NCBI RefSeq assembly: GCF_001544835.2
Contig: NZ_FCNX02000010.1
Span: forward strand, 248,001 to 312,000
Origin: Caballeronia fortuita
GTDB taxonomy: Bacteria > Pseudomonadota > Gammaproteobacteria > Burkholderiales > Burkholderiaceae
Direction of reading: 5' to 3'
Length of the DNA: 64,000 nucleotides
Part shown: positions 1 through 10,564 of the stretch, piece by piece
Layout of the letters: every line of letters begins with the position of its first letter
Position numbering within the stretch: the first letter of the stretch is position 1
Position numbers and translations under genes: made by a program
Notes under the pieces: model-generated
Databases searched by the model: none
What the model was told of the DNA's origin: nothing
What the model saw: only the letters and a program-made list of their open reading frames with translations

Positions 1-135
1 TAGAACGGAGTCGCCCAGAAATTCGAGCCGTTCATTGTGCGTGGCGCTGTGACTGCGGTGGGTCATCGCCTGGCGCAGCAATTCCGCATTGCGAAATTCG
101 TACCGCAGCCGGCTTTCCAACGGAGAAGATGGCAT
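1..135 (-). CDS. rnc: Ribonuclease III, N-terminal 45 codons (cut by window edge)
   Basis: Reading the minus strand from the ATG at 133-135 gives 45 codons that run off the window. They include [21 protein letters not shown]-type sequence, with the [10 protein letters not shown] signature that forms the RNase III dimer and catalytic interface. RNase III cuts double-stranded RNA in rRNA and mRNA maturation. It lies downstream of lepB, as in other Burkholderiaceae. No Shine-Dalgarno is visible. A TATACT hexamer sits only 7 bases upstream of the ATG (142-147), so the message may be leaderless if that hexamer is a real -10, but no good -35 accompanies it. Confidence 0.93.
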   Translation of the reverse strand, partial: MPSSPLESRLRYEFRNAELLRQAMTHRSHSATHNERLEFLGDSVL

Positions 136-297
136 GGAGAGAGTATAACGCGGGCGCCGAGGCGGACGATTCCGCCGGTCCACGCCGGAAATTGCGTGGC
201 GAGACGGTGTTAGCCGCGCTTCTTCACGCCGTTTCGAAGCTTGTTTTATCGTTGTCGACGCTGGCTGTCTCGACGAGACGAGCCGGCGTCATGTATG

Positions 298-1191
298 TCA
301 CTGGAACGAGCCGATTCGCTTCAGATTACTGAAGTTCATCCAGATGAAGAACGCGCGCCCGACGATGTTCTTGTCCGGCACGAAGCCCCAGTAGCGGCTG
401 TCCGCGCTGTTGTCGCGGTTGTCGCCCATCATGAAGTAGTTGCCCGGCGGCACCTTGCACGTCACGCCCTGCGCGTTGTAGTTGCAGTTGTCGCGAAACG
501 GGAAATCGTCCGCGCCGACGACGAACGGCGGCACTTGCGGGTTGTTCAGGATCGCGTTCTTGCGGCCGTCGAGATCTTCCTCGAACTGCTTCGCGTAACC
601 GATGCGCTCGTCGTCGAAATAATCGGGCAGCGGCGTTTCCGGCACCGGCTTGCCGTTGATCGTGAGCTTTTTGTCTTCGTACGCGACGGTATCGCCCGGC
701 AGGCCGATCACGCGCTTGATGTAGTCGACCGATTCGTCCTTCGGATAGCGGAACACCACGACATCGCCGCGCCTGAGCGGGCTGCCGTTGGTTAGTTTCG
801 TGTTGGTGATCGGAAGGCGCAGGCCGTATTCGTACTTGTTCACCAGGATGAAGTCGCCGACGAGCAAGGTGGGCACCATCGAGCCCGACGGAATCTTGAA
901 CGGCTCGATGATGAAAGAGCGCACCACGAACACCGCGAGGATCACCGGAAAGAAGCTCGCCGTGTATTCGAGCCACCACGGCTGGCGCAGTTTGTCGTCG
1001 CGCAGGCGGGCGCGCGTCTGCGTGGCGTTTTCATCGGCGAAACGCTCGCCCACGCGCTCCTGCTGGCGGTCGAACTCGACCACCGCGGCCTCGGCGGCGC
1101 GGCGCCGTTGCGGCAGGAACACCAGCTTGTCCAGCACCCACGCAATACCCGTCAACACGACGAGGATCAAAAGAATCAGTGCGAAATTCAT
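298..1191 (-). CDS. lepB: Signal peptidase I
   Basis: Membrane-bound serine protease that removes signal peptides from Sec- and Tat-exported preproteins at the periplasmic face of the inner membrane. The 297-residue product has a hydrophobic segment at residues 3-20, a basic cytoplasmic stretch, and a second membrane segment at about 80-92. The S26 catalytic pair is visible: Ser104 in PSGSMVPTL and Lys159 in DYIKRVIGLPGD. The GDNRDNSADSRYWGFVP box lies near the C terminus. The frame also has a TTG at 1194, directly before the ATG at 1191; the ATG is preferred. It follows lepA by 44 bp, probably in one transcript. Confidence 0.97.
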   Translation of the reverse strand: MNFALILLILVVLTGIAWVLDKLVFLPQRRRAAEAAVVEFDRQQERVGERFADENATQTRARLRDDKLRQPWWLEYTASFFPVILAVFVVRSFIIEPFKIPSGSMVPTLLVGDFILVNKYEYGLRLPITNTKLTNGSPLRRGDVVVFRYPKDESVDYIKRVIGLPGDTVAYEDKKLTINGKPVPETPLPDYFDDERIGYAKQFEEDLDGRKNAILNNPQVPPFVVGADDFPFRDNCNYNAQGVTCKVPPGNYFMMGDNRDNSADSRYWGFVPDKNIVGRAFFIWMNFSNLKRIGSFQ

Positions 1192-1235
1192 CAAACGCTT
1201 CGGTTGTTATCGTTGTTTGCCTTGCGGCGCCCGCG

Positions 1236-3026
<1,791 letters not shown>

Positions 3027-3159
3027 TCAGTGCCGCAAGCCGAAAAAAGCGAAAAAGGCGCGCCCTCACCCATGCGGAGCACGCCTTGAAAATTTTGGGA
3101 AAACTTCAGCATTTTAGCCGAAAACGGGGTTGTCCCGGCGGATTTCGCCTCGGCGGACC

Positions 3160-3420
3160 TCACGGCTCGCGCGCCAGCAGCGCCGCGTGGACGGCGTCGG
3201 CGTCGAGCCGATAGTGACACAGCTCGACGTCATCGAGCATCAGCACCGGCACGAGCTCGTCATAACGGGCCGTGAGCCGCGGATCTTCGTCGATATCGAT
3301 CCACTCGATCGGCCTGCCGTACCGCGCGGCGATCGGCTCGAGCGCGGCCCGCATCTCATCGCAGAGATGACACCAGGCGCGCCCGTACAGGATGAAAGGC
3401 GCGTCTGGCTTCGAAGTCAT
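3160..3420 (-). CDS. Glutaredoxin-family thioredoxin-fold protein
   Basis: An 86-residue single-domain protein whose active-site pair is Cys17 and Cys20 in YGRAWCHLCDEM, near the N terminus. This is the CxxC pattern of the small glutaredoxin-like family often encoded behind mucD in Burkholderia and Pseudomonas. It probably reduces disulfides or mixed disulfides in the cytoplasm; the substrate is unknown. It begins 5 bp after the mucD stop, which suggests translational coupling within the sigma-E operon. It is shorter than true glutaredoxins and lacks an obvious glutathione-binding TVP signature, so substrate specificity cannot be assigned. Confidence 0.85.
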   Translation of the reverse strand: MTSKPDAPFILYGRAWCHLCDEMRAALEPIAARYGRPIEWIDIDEDPRLTARYDELVPVLMLDDVELCHYRLDADAVHAALLAREP

Positions 3421-3425
3421 CGCGC

Positions 3426-4973
3426 TTACTTCTGCGCCGGCACGCGCGGGCGCAGCGGCACGAACTGCGTGTTGTCGCCGCGTCGCACGAGAATCGCGAC
3501 CATCTTGCTGGCGTCGAGACCTTGCGCGAGCTCCTGGAACTGCTTTGCGCTCGTGATATCCGTGTCGCCGATGCGCATGATGATGTCGCCCTTCTGGAAG
3601 CCCGCGCGCGCCGCCGGCCCTTCGACTGCATCGACCTGCACGCCGCCCGACGGCAGCTTGAGCGCCTTGCGCTGCTCCGCCGGAATGTCGCTCACCGCGA
3701 TGCCGAGCGAATTGCTCGCGCGTTCCTTCGGCTGCGGCGCCTTCTTCTGTTCGGTCTTCGCGACCTTGTCCGGCTGCATTTCGGCGACGGTGATCGAGAG
3801 ATCGCGCGTCTGGCCCTTGCGCCAGATCGTGAGCGTGGTCTTCGTGCCAGGCTTCGTGTCGCCGACCATGCGCGGCAGATCGGTCGCGGTCTCGACGTTC
3901 TGGCCGTTGAACTTGAGGATGATGTCGCCCGGCTGCACGCCCGCCTTGTCGGCGGGGCCGCCCGCTTCGACGCTCGATACGAGCGCGCCCTGAGCCTTCG
4001 GCAAGCCGAGCGAATCCGCGACGTCCTTCGTCACTTCGCCGATCGCCACCGCGATGCGCCCGCGCACCACCTTGCCCGACGCCTTCAGCTGATCGGCCAC
4101 GCGCATGGCTTCGTCGATCGGAATCGCGAACGAAATGCCCATGAAACCGCCCGTGCGGCTGTAAATCTGCGAGTTGATGCCGATCACCTCGCCCGCCATG
4201 TTGATGAGCGGGCCGCCCGAGTTACCCGGATTCACGGCGACATCGGTCTGGATGAACGGCAGGTAATCGCCGGTATCGCGCCCCTTCGCGCTGACGATGC
4301 CCGCGGTCACGGTGTTGTCGAGACCGAACGGCGAACCGATCGCGAGCACCCATTCGCCGACGCGCACCTTGTTCGAATCGCCGATGGTGATCGCCGGCAG
4401 ATTCGACGCGCTGATCTTCACGACGGCCACGTCCGTGCGCTCGTCGACGCCGACGAGGCGCGCCTTGAACTCGCGCTTGTCGGTGAGCGTGACGTAGATG
4501 GTGTCCGCATCGTCGACGACGTGCGCGTTGGTCATCACGTAACCGTCCGTCGACAGGATGAAGCCCGAGCCGACGCCGCTGCTCTGCTCCGAGTTGTCCT
4601 GATTGTCGTCCGGTGCGTTGCGGCTGCCGCCCTTGCCCTGATCGCCCTGACTGCCGCCGCCATTGTTGCCGCCGCCTCCACCGCCGCCACCGCCACGCGG
4701 AGGCTGGCCGGGCATTGGAATGCCGAAGAAGCGCCGGAAGAACTCGGACATGTCGCCTTCATCGAGACCCGGTGGCAGGCCGCGCAAGTCGCTGCCCGTG
4801 CCGACGCGCGAAGTCGTGCGAATGTTCACGACCGACGGTCCGACCTTGTCGACGAGCGTCGTGAAGTCCGGCAAGTTCACCGTGGGCGCCGCCGACGCAG
4901 ATTGCGATACGAACGGCAGGCACACGGCGAGCGCCGCAGCCGCGATGAACTTGCGCAGCGAGAAGTTACTCAT
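3426..4973 (-). CDS. mucD: DegP/DegQ-family periplasmic serine protease (MucD)
   Basis: Trypsin-fold HtrA protease of 515 residues that degrades or refolds damaged envelope proteins. It has a Sec signal peptide (residues 1-29, cleavage near ASA-AP), then a protease domain with triad His151 (TNAHVV), Asp181 (DERTDVAVVKI) and Ser252 (NPGNSGGPL), and two PDZ domains (about 300-390 and 425-505). An unusual low-complexity linker of glycine, asparagine and glutamine at 91-130 lies in the LA-loop region. The gene follows rseB directly and is the effector protease of the sigma-E regulon. DegQ and AlgW-type names are alternatives; position supports MucD. Confidence 0.95.
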   Translation of the reverse strand: MSNFSLRKFIAAAALAVCLPFVSQSASAAPTVNLPDFTTLVDKVGPSVVNIRTTSRVGTGSDLRGLPPGLDEGDMSEFFRRFFGIPMPGQPPRGGGGGGGGGNNGGGSQGDQGKGGSRNAPDDNQDNSEQSSGVGSGFILSTDGYVMTNAHVVDDADTIYVTLTDKREFKARLVGVDERTDVAVVKISASNLPAITIGDSNKVRVGEWVLAIGSPFGLDNTVTAGIVSAKGRDTGDYLPFIQTDVAVNPGNSGGPLINMAGEVIGINSQIYSRTGGFMGISFAIPIDEAMRVADQLKASGKVVRGRIAVAIGEVTKDVADSLGLPKAQGALVSSVEAGGPADKAGVQPGDIILKFNGQNVETATDLPRMVGDTKPGTKTTLTIWRKGQTRDLSITVAEMQPDKVAKTEQKKAPQPKERASNSLGIAVSDIPAEQRKALKLPSGGVQVDAVEGPAARAGFQKGDIIMRIGDTDITSAKQFQELAQGLDASKMVAILVRRGDNTQFVPLRPRVPAQK

Positions 4974-4995
4974 AGGTTGGAGGCCGGGATCTGGA

Positions 4996-6039
4996 TTACT
5001 TGGAAGGCTTGTATTCTATGGTAGAAGCAAATTGCTGCAATGTGGCTTGCGGCACTTCGCCCAGCAAGGTGATCCAGAAATCCCCGCGACGCTTCACCAG
5101 AACATGCGTGGCGCCGCTATTGCCCGCGCCTTCCTTGCGCGTGCTTTTCTCCACCGGCTCGACAAAAACGGAGATGGTCGCGAGACCGTCGGAGAACACG
5201 GCCTGATCGACGGGAATCGGCGGCTGTCCCTGCTGGCTCGATGCCATCGGGCGGCGCAGTTCGCGAATCTTGCGAAAGCCCGCGATGTTCGGCGCCAGTT
5301 GCCAGCCCTGCGCTTCCATGTCGACCGGCTGCACGGGCGGCCGCACGACAGTCCAGCCCGACGTGCTGCGGATGCCGTTCGCGATCGGCGACTTGTCGAT
5401 CGGCCCGCCGATGCGTACTTGAGAGAAGGAAAGCTGTTCGAGGACTTGCCCGTCCGGATCGAGCGTCTGCGCGCGCAGCAGCAAGCCAGTTTTAGCGTCG
5501 GCCCACAACTTGTAGGCAAAACGATAGGCGTCTTTCGGATCGAGCTCCAGCACCTGACTTTCGATGCCGGCGACGCGGTCCGTGCCCAACAGCTTCGGCT
5601 CGTAGACGGAGAGCACCTGATCGCCGCTCGTCGACAGCAGCGCCGGGAACGAATCCCGATTCTGCCGATGCTCGACGACGAGCAGGTGCCGCTCGGGCAC
5701 GAACGTGAACATGTCGTCGTCGTGGCGCAGCATCTTGCGCGGCGCGCCATCGAGACTTTCGAGCGATTCGTATTCGCCGTCGCCGCGCGTGGCGACGTGC
5801 GTGATACGCGACGACTGCACCGTCGCGCCGCGCTGATAGACGAACGTGCCTTCGTAATTCTGCTGCTGGGCCGCTTCGTGAATGCGGTTGAGCAGAGTGG
5901 CGGCGGATTTGCGAGCGGCGGCGGGATCGTCTCCCTGAGCGAACGAGTTCGTTGCCGCCGTCAACAACGCGGCTGCGCAGAACATCAACGCCGGCAGCCG
6001 CCCCCAATATCTTGTTTTATTCAACCGCACACTCAGCAT
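4996..6039 (-). CDS. rseB: Sigma-E regulatory periplasmic protein RseB/MucB
   Basis: Periplasmic lipid or LPS sensor that shields the anti-sigma factor RseA from proteolysis. The 347-residue product has a signal peptide (LPALMFCAAALLTAATNSFAQ, residues about 16-35), then the large MucB/RseB N-terminal domain (YEGTFVYQRGATVQSSRI, about residues 60-80) and the smaller C-terminal domain. A TTG at 6042 immediately precedes the ATG; the ATG at 6039 is preferred. It starts 4 bp after the rseA stop, consistent with co-translation. It is followed by mucD. Confidence 0.94.
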   Translation of the reverse strand: MLSVRLNKTRYWGRLPALMFCAAALLTAATNSFAQGDDPAAARKSAATLLNRIHEAAQQQNYEGTFVYQRGATVQSSRITHVATRGDGEYESLESLDGAPRKMLRHDDDMFTFVPERHLLVVEHRQNRDSFPALLSTSGDQVLSVYEPKLLGTDRVAGIESQVLELDPKDAYRFAYKLWADAKTGLLLRAQTLDPDGQVLEQLSFSQVRIGGPIDKSPIANGIRSTSGWTVVRPPVQPVDMEAQGWQLAPNIAGFRKIRELRRPMASSQQGQPPIPVDQAVFSDGLATISVFVEPVEKSTRKEGAGNSGATHVLVKRRGDFWITLLGEVPQATLQQFASTIEYKPSK

Positions 6040-6043
6040 CAAA

Positions 6044-6679
6044 TTATTGGCCTTGCGTTGTAGCCGCCGCGCGGATCAGAGGCATCGAACCGGGCATCGA
6101 GGGCTGCTGGGAGAACTGCTGATGCGCTTCGAGATATTGATCGAGATTCGCGTCGCGGATGATGTTCGCCTCGACGATCGGCGTGCGCGCGGTTACCGCC
6201 GGCACCGATGCGAGCGCCACGCGCTGCACCGAATCCGCCTGAGCGACGCTCGCCACTTGCGCGCCGGAATGGCTGTCGACACCCTGCAGTTGCGGCACGA
6301 CGATCCACGTCAGCGTGGCTGCCGCCGCAGCGACCGCGAAGGCCGGCATCACGCGACGGCGCAACACGCCGCCCCGCGCTTTCGCCGCCACCGCCGGCAA
6401 TGCGGCCGGCGCGAGCACGTGCGCCTCGGCTTCGAAGCGCTCCGAGAACGCGGCCATGAATGCGCTACTGCGCGCCGGGCTGACCGCGAGATCGTCGGAA
6501 CGCAGCGCGTCGCCGATCAGGTGATATGCCGACCATGCCGCGCGCTCGTCGCTTTCCAGGTCCGCGAGAAACTGGCTGATGCTTCCGATTTCATCGAGCG
6601 ATTCACCGTCGACGAATGCCGACATGCGTTCGCCGCGCGAACCCGCCTGTGCTTGATTTTGCATCGAGACCGACCCCAT
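6044..6679 (-). CDS. rseA: Anti-sigma-E factor RseA/MucA
   Basis: Inner-membrane anti-sigma factor that holds RpoE inactive. The N-terminal cytoplasmic sigma-binding domain contains SAFVDGESLDEI and WSAYHLIGDALRSDD, typical of RseA. A single membrane segment (VMPAFAVAAAAATLTWIVV, about residue 115-135) is followed by a periplasmic tail that would bind RseB. The open frame extends upstream into rpoE, but the ATG at 6679 (MGSVSMQNQ) has GGGGAG 4 bases upstream. The ATG at 6691 is the alternative. Its position between rpoE and rseB is diagnostic. Confidence 0.92.
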   Translation of the reverse strand: MGSVSMQNQAQAGSRGERMSAFVDGESLDEIGSISQFLADLESDERAAWSAYHLIGDALRSDDLAVSPARSSAFMAAFSERFEAEAHVLAPAALPAVAAKARGGVLRRRVMPAFAVAAAAATLTWIVVPQLQGVDSHSGAQVASVAQADSVQRVALASVPAVTARTPIVEANIIRDANLDQYLEAHQQFSQQPSMPGSMPLIRAAATTQGQ

Positions 6680-6759
6680 GATGCTCCCCATCTTGACCAC
6701 ACCCCGTTGTGACACCACCAACCCAGATATCGCGCCCTTGCCCCGAGAGTTTTCGCCGC

Positions 6760-7359
6760 CTACCAGCGCTTGCCTTCGGGAGTGTCCAACAACGGACGCA
6801 ATTTTGCCGCAATGGCTTCCCGAGCACGAAAAATTCTCGATCTGACGGTGCCGATGGGGCAATCCATCATCTCGGCGATCTCTTCGTAGCTCAGTCCCTC
6901 AATCTCCCGGAGCGTGATGGCGGTGCGCAGTTCCTCGGGCAGCAATGCCATGGCGGCATTGACCGTCTGGGCGATCTGCTTGCTCATCAGCATCGACTCG
7001 GGCGTGTTGATATCCCTTAGTTGGTCCGCGTCGGAGAAAGTTTCCGCTTCTTCCGCATCGGCTTCGGTAGAAGTGGGAGCGCGGCGGCCTTGAGTTGCAA
7101 GATAGTTTTTTGCCGTATTGACAGCGATGCGATAAAGCCAGGTGTAAAACGCCGATTCGCCGCGAAACTGCGGCAGCGCGCGGTAAGCCTTGATGAAGGC
7201 GTCCTGGGCGACGTCCTCGACCTCGGCGGGGTCGCGCACGAGGCGCGAGATCAGTCGAATGATCTTGCGGTGGTATTTGGCGACCAGCAGTTCGAACGCG
7301 GCCTTGTCGCCTTTCTGCACACGTTCGACCAGCAATTGGTCGATTTCTTTTTCGCTCAC
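6760..7359 (-). CDS. rpoE: RNA polymerase sigma factor RpoE (AlgU type)
   Basis: Group 4 (ECF) sigma factor of 199 residues that directs the envelope-stress regulon. Region 2 is clear (ELLVAKYHRKIIRLISRLVRD, and DVAQDAFIKAYRALPQFRG for core and -10 recognition). Region 4 has LRTAITLREIEGLSYEEIAE for -35 binding. The start is GTG at 7357-7359, giving MSEKEIDQLL, the conserved N terminus; no ATG alternative fits. The next genes, rseA, rseB and mucD, are its regulators and effector. An upstream CGCTACAATA motif (rev. strand near 7395-7405) resembles a -10, but I did not find a convincing autoregulatory sigma-E promoter. Confidence 0.97.
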   Translation of the reverse strand: MSEKEIDQLLVERVQKGDKAAFELLVAKYHRKIIRLISRLVRDPAEVEDVAQDAFIKAYRALPQFRGESAFYTWLYRIAVNTAKNYLATQGRRAPTSTEADAEEAETFSDADQLRDINTPESMLMSKQIAQTVNAAMALLPEELRTAITLREIEGLSYEEIAEMMDCPIGTVRSRIFRAREAIAAKLRPLLDTPEGKRW

Positions 7360-7454
7360 CTGGGAAATCCGTTTAACTTGGGGTGTTGCGCGGACGGCTA
7401 TTGTAGCGTTACCGCCTGTAAGGGGACCGGAACGCTCATGCGCCGTTACAGTCG

Positions 7455-7910
7455 TTACAGGTGAGACGCGGCGGCGCGGCGAGCGTGCACGGAGAGCCGG
7501 CGGAAGGTGTCGGCGTCGATGGAATCGGCAGCGACGAGGAGCGTTTTGCGCCGCTCACGCGTATCGACGAGCGTCAGCGCGAGAAGCTTGCCGCTCCACT
7601 GCGCGAGGCCCGCGATGCGCGTATGCCGCGTTTCGCCGCCGCGGTGGCTGATCGCGAGACCGTCGGAAAGCAGCGTGATCGCGGATGGCTGGGCGCGCAT
7701 CCATCGATACGACGCGAGCCCGAGCGTGGCAAGCACGCTTGCGCTGGCGACGACGGCAGGCCCGGCGTGCTCGACGTGAGCGAAAACGCATTGGAATACC
7801 GACGCACCCGCGACGGCCCCGAACCCGACTATCGCGCTTCGCAAGAAACGCGAAGGCCGCAGCGCGACGCTTGCGTCACGATGCGGCCGATCCACCCACG
7901 CGCCCGCCAT
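7455..7910 (-). CDS. Small two-helix membrane protein, YgfX-like, function unknown
   Basis: A 151-residue product with an arginine-rich N terminus, two hydrophobic helices (about residues 25-45 and 50-67), then a soluble basic tail (HTRIAGLAQWSGKLLALTLVD). This layout resembles the YgfX/CptA family of small membrane proteins, but I cannot confirm membership by eye. It sits between fabF (31 bp upstream) and rpoE. A gene of this type occupies the same place in other Burkholderia by my recollection. Codon usage is strongly GC3-biased, which supports a real gene. Confidence 0.7.
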   Translation of the reverse strand: MAGAWVDRPHRDASVALRPSRFLRSAIVGFGAVAGASVFQCVFAHVEHAGPAVVASASVLATLGLASYRWMRAQPSAITLLSDGLAISHRGGETRHTRIAGLAQWSGKLLALTLVDTRERRKTLLVAADSIDADTFRRLSVHARRAAASHL

Positions 7911-7941
7911 ATCGATCTCCGTGACGACGAGCGCGCCGGGC

Positions 7942-9180
7942 TCAGTGACGCTTGAAGACGAGCGAGCCGTTCGTGCCGCCGAAGCCGAACGAGTTCTTCA
8001 CCGCCACGTCGATCTTCATTTCCCGCGCGGTGTTCGCGCAGTAATCCAGGTCGCACTTCGGATCCTGGTTGAAGATGTTGATGGTCGGCGGCGACACCTG
8101 ATTGTGGATCGCCAGCACGGTGAACACCGACTCCAGCCCGCCCGCGCCACCCAGCAAGTGGCCGGTCATCGACTTGGTCGAGTTGACGACGACGTTTTTC
8201 GACGCATCGCCAAGCGCGCGCTTGATGCCGATGGTTTCCGCGATGTCGCCGAGCGGCGTCGACGTGCCGTGCGCGTTGACGTAGTTCACCTGATCCGCGT
8301 TGACCTGCGCGTTCTTCATCGCGTTGACCATCGCGCGGCGGCCGCCGTCGCCGTCTTCCGGCGGCGCGGTCATGTGATACGCGTCGCCGCTCATGCCGTA
8401 GCCGAGCACTTCGGCGTAGATCTTCGCGCCGCGCTTCTTCGCGTGCTCGTACTCCTCGAGCACCATCACGCCCGCGCCTTCGCCGAGCACGAAGCCGTCG
8501 CGGTCGGTGTCCCACGGACGGCTCGCGGTGGCGGGATCGTCGTTACGCTGCGACAGCGCGCGCGCCGCCGCAAAGCCGCCGATGCCGAGCGGGGAAACCG
8601 TGGCCTCCGCACCGCCCGCGATCATCACGTCGGCGTCGCCGTACTCGATCAGGCGCGATGCCTCGCCGATGCAGTGCAGGCCGGTCGTGCAGGCGGTGAC
8701 CATCGACAGGTTCGGGCCTTTGAAGCCGAAGCGGATCGACAGATGGCCGGAGATCATGTTGATGATCGACGCCGGCACGAAGAACGGCGAGATGCGGCGC
8801 GGACCGCGATTGAGCAGTTCGGTCTGCGTGACTTCGATCATCGGCAGACCGCCGATGCCCGAGCCGACCACCACGCCTACGCGCTCCGAGTTTTCATCGG
8901 TGATTTCGAGGCCGCTGTCCTGCATGGCCTGGACGCCCGCGGCGAAGCCGTAATGGATGAAGGTATCCATATGGCGGGCCTCTTTGGCGGGCATGTAATC
9001 CTCGATGTTGAAGCCCTTCACCTCGCCGGCGAAACGCGTCGAAAAATTCGTCGCGTCGAACTTCGTGATATTGGCGATGCCCGACTTGCCCGCGACCAGA
9101 TTGGCCCAGCCGTCGGCAACAGTATTGCCGACAGGCGAAACGAGCCCCAGGCCTGTAACAACAACTCGACGACGGCTCAC
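7942..9180 (-). CDS. fabF: 3-oxoacyl-ACP synthase II (KAS II)
   Basis: Elongating condensing enzyme of type II fatty-acid synthesis. It joins malonyl-ACP to acyl-ACP, including the temperature-sensitive C16:1 to C18:1 step. The 412-residue protein has the Cys-His-His triad: Cys164 in VTACTTGLH, His304 in [12 protein letters not shown] and His341 in [12 protein letters not shown]. It starts at GTG (9178-9180) with AAGGGG 5 bases upstream. It is separated from acpP by 143 bp containing a strong terminator-like hairpin, so fabF is probably expressed partly from read-through or its own promoter. Confidence 0.97.
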   Translation of the reverse strand: MSRRRVVVTGLGLVSPVGNTVADGWANLVAGKSGIANITKFDATNFSTRFAGEVKGFNIEDYMPAKEARHMDTFIHYGFAAGVQAMQDSGLEITDENSERVGVVVGSGIGGLPMIEVTQTELLNRGPRRISPFFVPASIINMISGHLSIRFGFKGPNLSMVTACTTGLHCIGEASRLIEYGDADVMIAGGAEATVSPLGIGGFAAARALSQRNDDPATASRPWDTDRDGFVLGEGAGVMVLEEYEHAKKRGAKIYAEVLGYGMSGDAYHMTAPPEDGDGGRRAMVNAMKNAQVNADQVNYVNAHGTSTPLGDIAETIGIKRALGDASKNVVVNSTKSMTGHLLGGAGGLESVFTVLAIHNQVSPPTINIFNQDPKCDLDYCANTAREMKIDVAVKNSFGFGGTNGSLVFKRH

Positions 9181-9202
9181 GGTAACCCCTTATCCATAAA
9201 AT

Positions 9203-9258
9203 GACGAAAAACAAAAGCCACAGCGGCCACAGGAAAGCGCCCTGTGTGCCCTGTGGCT
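9203..9258 (-). terminator. Intrinsic terminator after acpP
   Basis: An interrupted but long inverted repeat (AGCCACAG paired with CTGTGGCT, extended by GGC/GCC and ACAGG/CCTGT) is followed on the minus strand by TTTTGTTTTT. This fits partial termination after acpP, a gene usually transcribed far more than its downstream neighbour fabF. The assignment rests on the visible stem and U-tract only. Confidence 0.75.
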
Positions 9259-9323
9259 GTCAAATCGGTTTGCAGCGACGAAGCATCCGCTGTTCGAGCG
9301 ATGAGTCGCTGGCGCGTCCGGCC

Positions 9324-9563
9324 TTAGGCCTTGACGTTTGCGCGAGCGTAGTCGATCGCTTGCTGAACCGTGGTGATCTTTTCGGCCTCTTCATCGGGAA
9401 TTTCCATGCCGAATTCGTCTTCCAGCGCCATGACGAGTTCGACCGTATCGAGCGAGTCAGCGCCCAGATCGTTCACGAACGATGCTTCGTTCTTGATTTC
9501 GGCTTCCGCCACGCCCAGTTGTTCGGCGACGATCTTCTTCACGCGCTGTTCGATGTTGTCCAT
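9324..9563 (-). CDS. acpP: Acyl carrier protein
   Basis: Acidic 79-residue carrier of growing acyl chains. The phosphopantetheine attachment site is Ser37 in [10 protein letters not shown], followed by the helix [16 protein letters not shown] that binds partner enzymes. It has a near-perfect Shine-Dalgarno (GGAGGG, 5 bases before the ATG). Unlike its crowded neighbours it has a 259 bp gap upstream with a probable extended -10 promoter and a terminator downstream, consistent with a highly expressed monocistronic message within the fab cluster. Confidence 0.98.
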
Positions 9564-9607
9564 GCAGCCCTCCGAGGGGAAAAAAGTTCAAAAATACAAG
9601 TGCGCGC

Positions 9608-9616
9608 ATTTTATCA
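9608..9616 (-). promoter_or_regulatory. Probable extended -10 promoter of acpP
   Basis: On the minus strand the sequence TGATAAAAT forms an extended -10 element (TG, one base, TAAAAT) about 45 bases before the acpP ATG. No good -35 is present at 16-18 bases, which is acceptable for extended -10 promoters. The adjacent AT-rich leader (CTTGTATTTTTGAACTTTTTT) contrasts with the surrounding GC-rich DNA. Confidence 0.5.
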
Positions 9617-9812
9617 GGTTTGGACCCGCAAAATACGGCGCGTCAGTTCCATGCTCCGCCGTCCGGTGCGCTTCATCAAGTGGCTGCCGGCGGCCTTGCA
9701 TCGATTCTTCACTGTCGCGCGAAAGCGGTGCGCACGATGCTGATTCGAGCATTTTGCGCGCCCGTCCCGGCGCGGATATTAAGCGAAATTCTGCGAAATG
9801 CCTATCGAGGCC

Positions 9813-10553
9813 TTACATGTACATGCCGCCGTTCACGTGCAGCGTCGTACCCGTGATGTAGCCGGCAAACGGCGACGCCAGAAACGCCACAGCATGCGCG
9901 ATATCTTCCGGGCTGCCCAGTCGGCCGAGCGGGATAGACGCGGTGAGCGCGGTGCGCTGCTCTTCCGGCAGAACCTTGGTCATGTCGGTGTCGATGAAAC
10001 CCGGCGCGATGCAGTTCACGGTGATGCCGCGGCTGCCGATCTCGCGCGCGAGCGCACGCGTCATCCCGGCGACGCCGGCCTTTGCCGCTGCGTAGTTGGC
10101 CTGGCCGGGATTGCCCGACGAGCCCACCACCGACGTGATGTTGATGATGCGGCCGCCGCGCGCCTTCATCATCGGGCGCAGCACCGCGCGCGACAAACGG
10201 AATACGGCGCGCAGGTTCGTATCGATGACGGCGTCGAACTCGTCGTCCTTCATGCGCATCGCGAGTTGATCCTTCGTAATGCCCGCGTTGTTCACCAGCA
10301 CGTTCAGCCCGCCGAATTCCTTGACGATGCCGTCGATGAACGCGTCTGCCGCGGCGGCGTCGTTCACGTTCAGCACCGCGCCGCGGCCCTTGCCGCTCGC
10401 CTGCTGCAACGCTTCGCCGATGCCCGCCGCGCCGCTCTCGCTCGTCGCCGTGCCGATGACCGTCGCGCCCTGCTTCGCGAGCTCGAGCGCGATCGCGCGC
10501 CCGATTCCGCGCGACGCGCCCGTGACGATAGCTACTTGCTTGTCCAGATTCAT
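9813..10553 (-). CDS. fabG: 3-oxoacyl-ACP reductase
   Basis: NADPH-dependent short-chain dehydrogenase that reduces beta-ketoacyl-ACP in fatty-acid elongation. The 246-residue product begins MNLDKQVAIVTGASRGIG with the TGxxxGIG cofactor motif (11-18), NNAG at 88-91, and the catalytic set Ser141, Tyr154, Lys158 (ITSVVG...YAAAK). The open frame extends upstream into fabD; the ATG at 10551-10553 is the family start. The gene begins 11 bp after the fabD stop. The C-terminal GTTLHVNGGMYM is typical. Confidence 0.97.
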   Translation of the reverse strand: MNLDKQVAIVTGASRGIGRAIALELAKQGATVIGTATSESGAAGIGEALQQASGKGRGAVLNVNDAAAADAFIDGIVKEFGGLNVLVNNAGITKDQLAMRMKDDEFDAVIDTNLRAVFRLSRAVLRPMMKARGGRIINITSVVGSSGNPGQANYAAAKAGVAGMTRALAREIGSRGITVNCIAPGFIDTDMTKVLPEEQRTALTASIPLGRLGSPEDIAHAVAFLASPFAGYITGTTLHVNGGMYM

Positions 10554-10564
10554 GATGTTCGTCC

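Noticed and set aside
7440-7460. Direct repeats GTTACAG upstream of rpoE
   Set aside because: Two short copies only, near the stop of the preceding gene; no recognised sigma-E promoter nearby, so no function is claimed.
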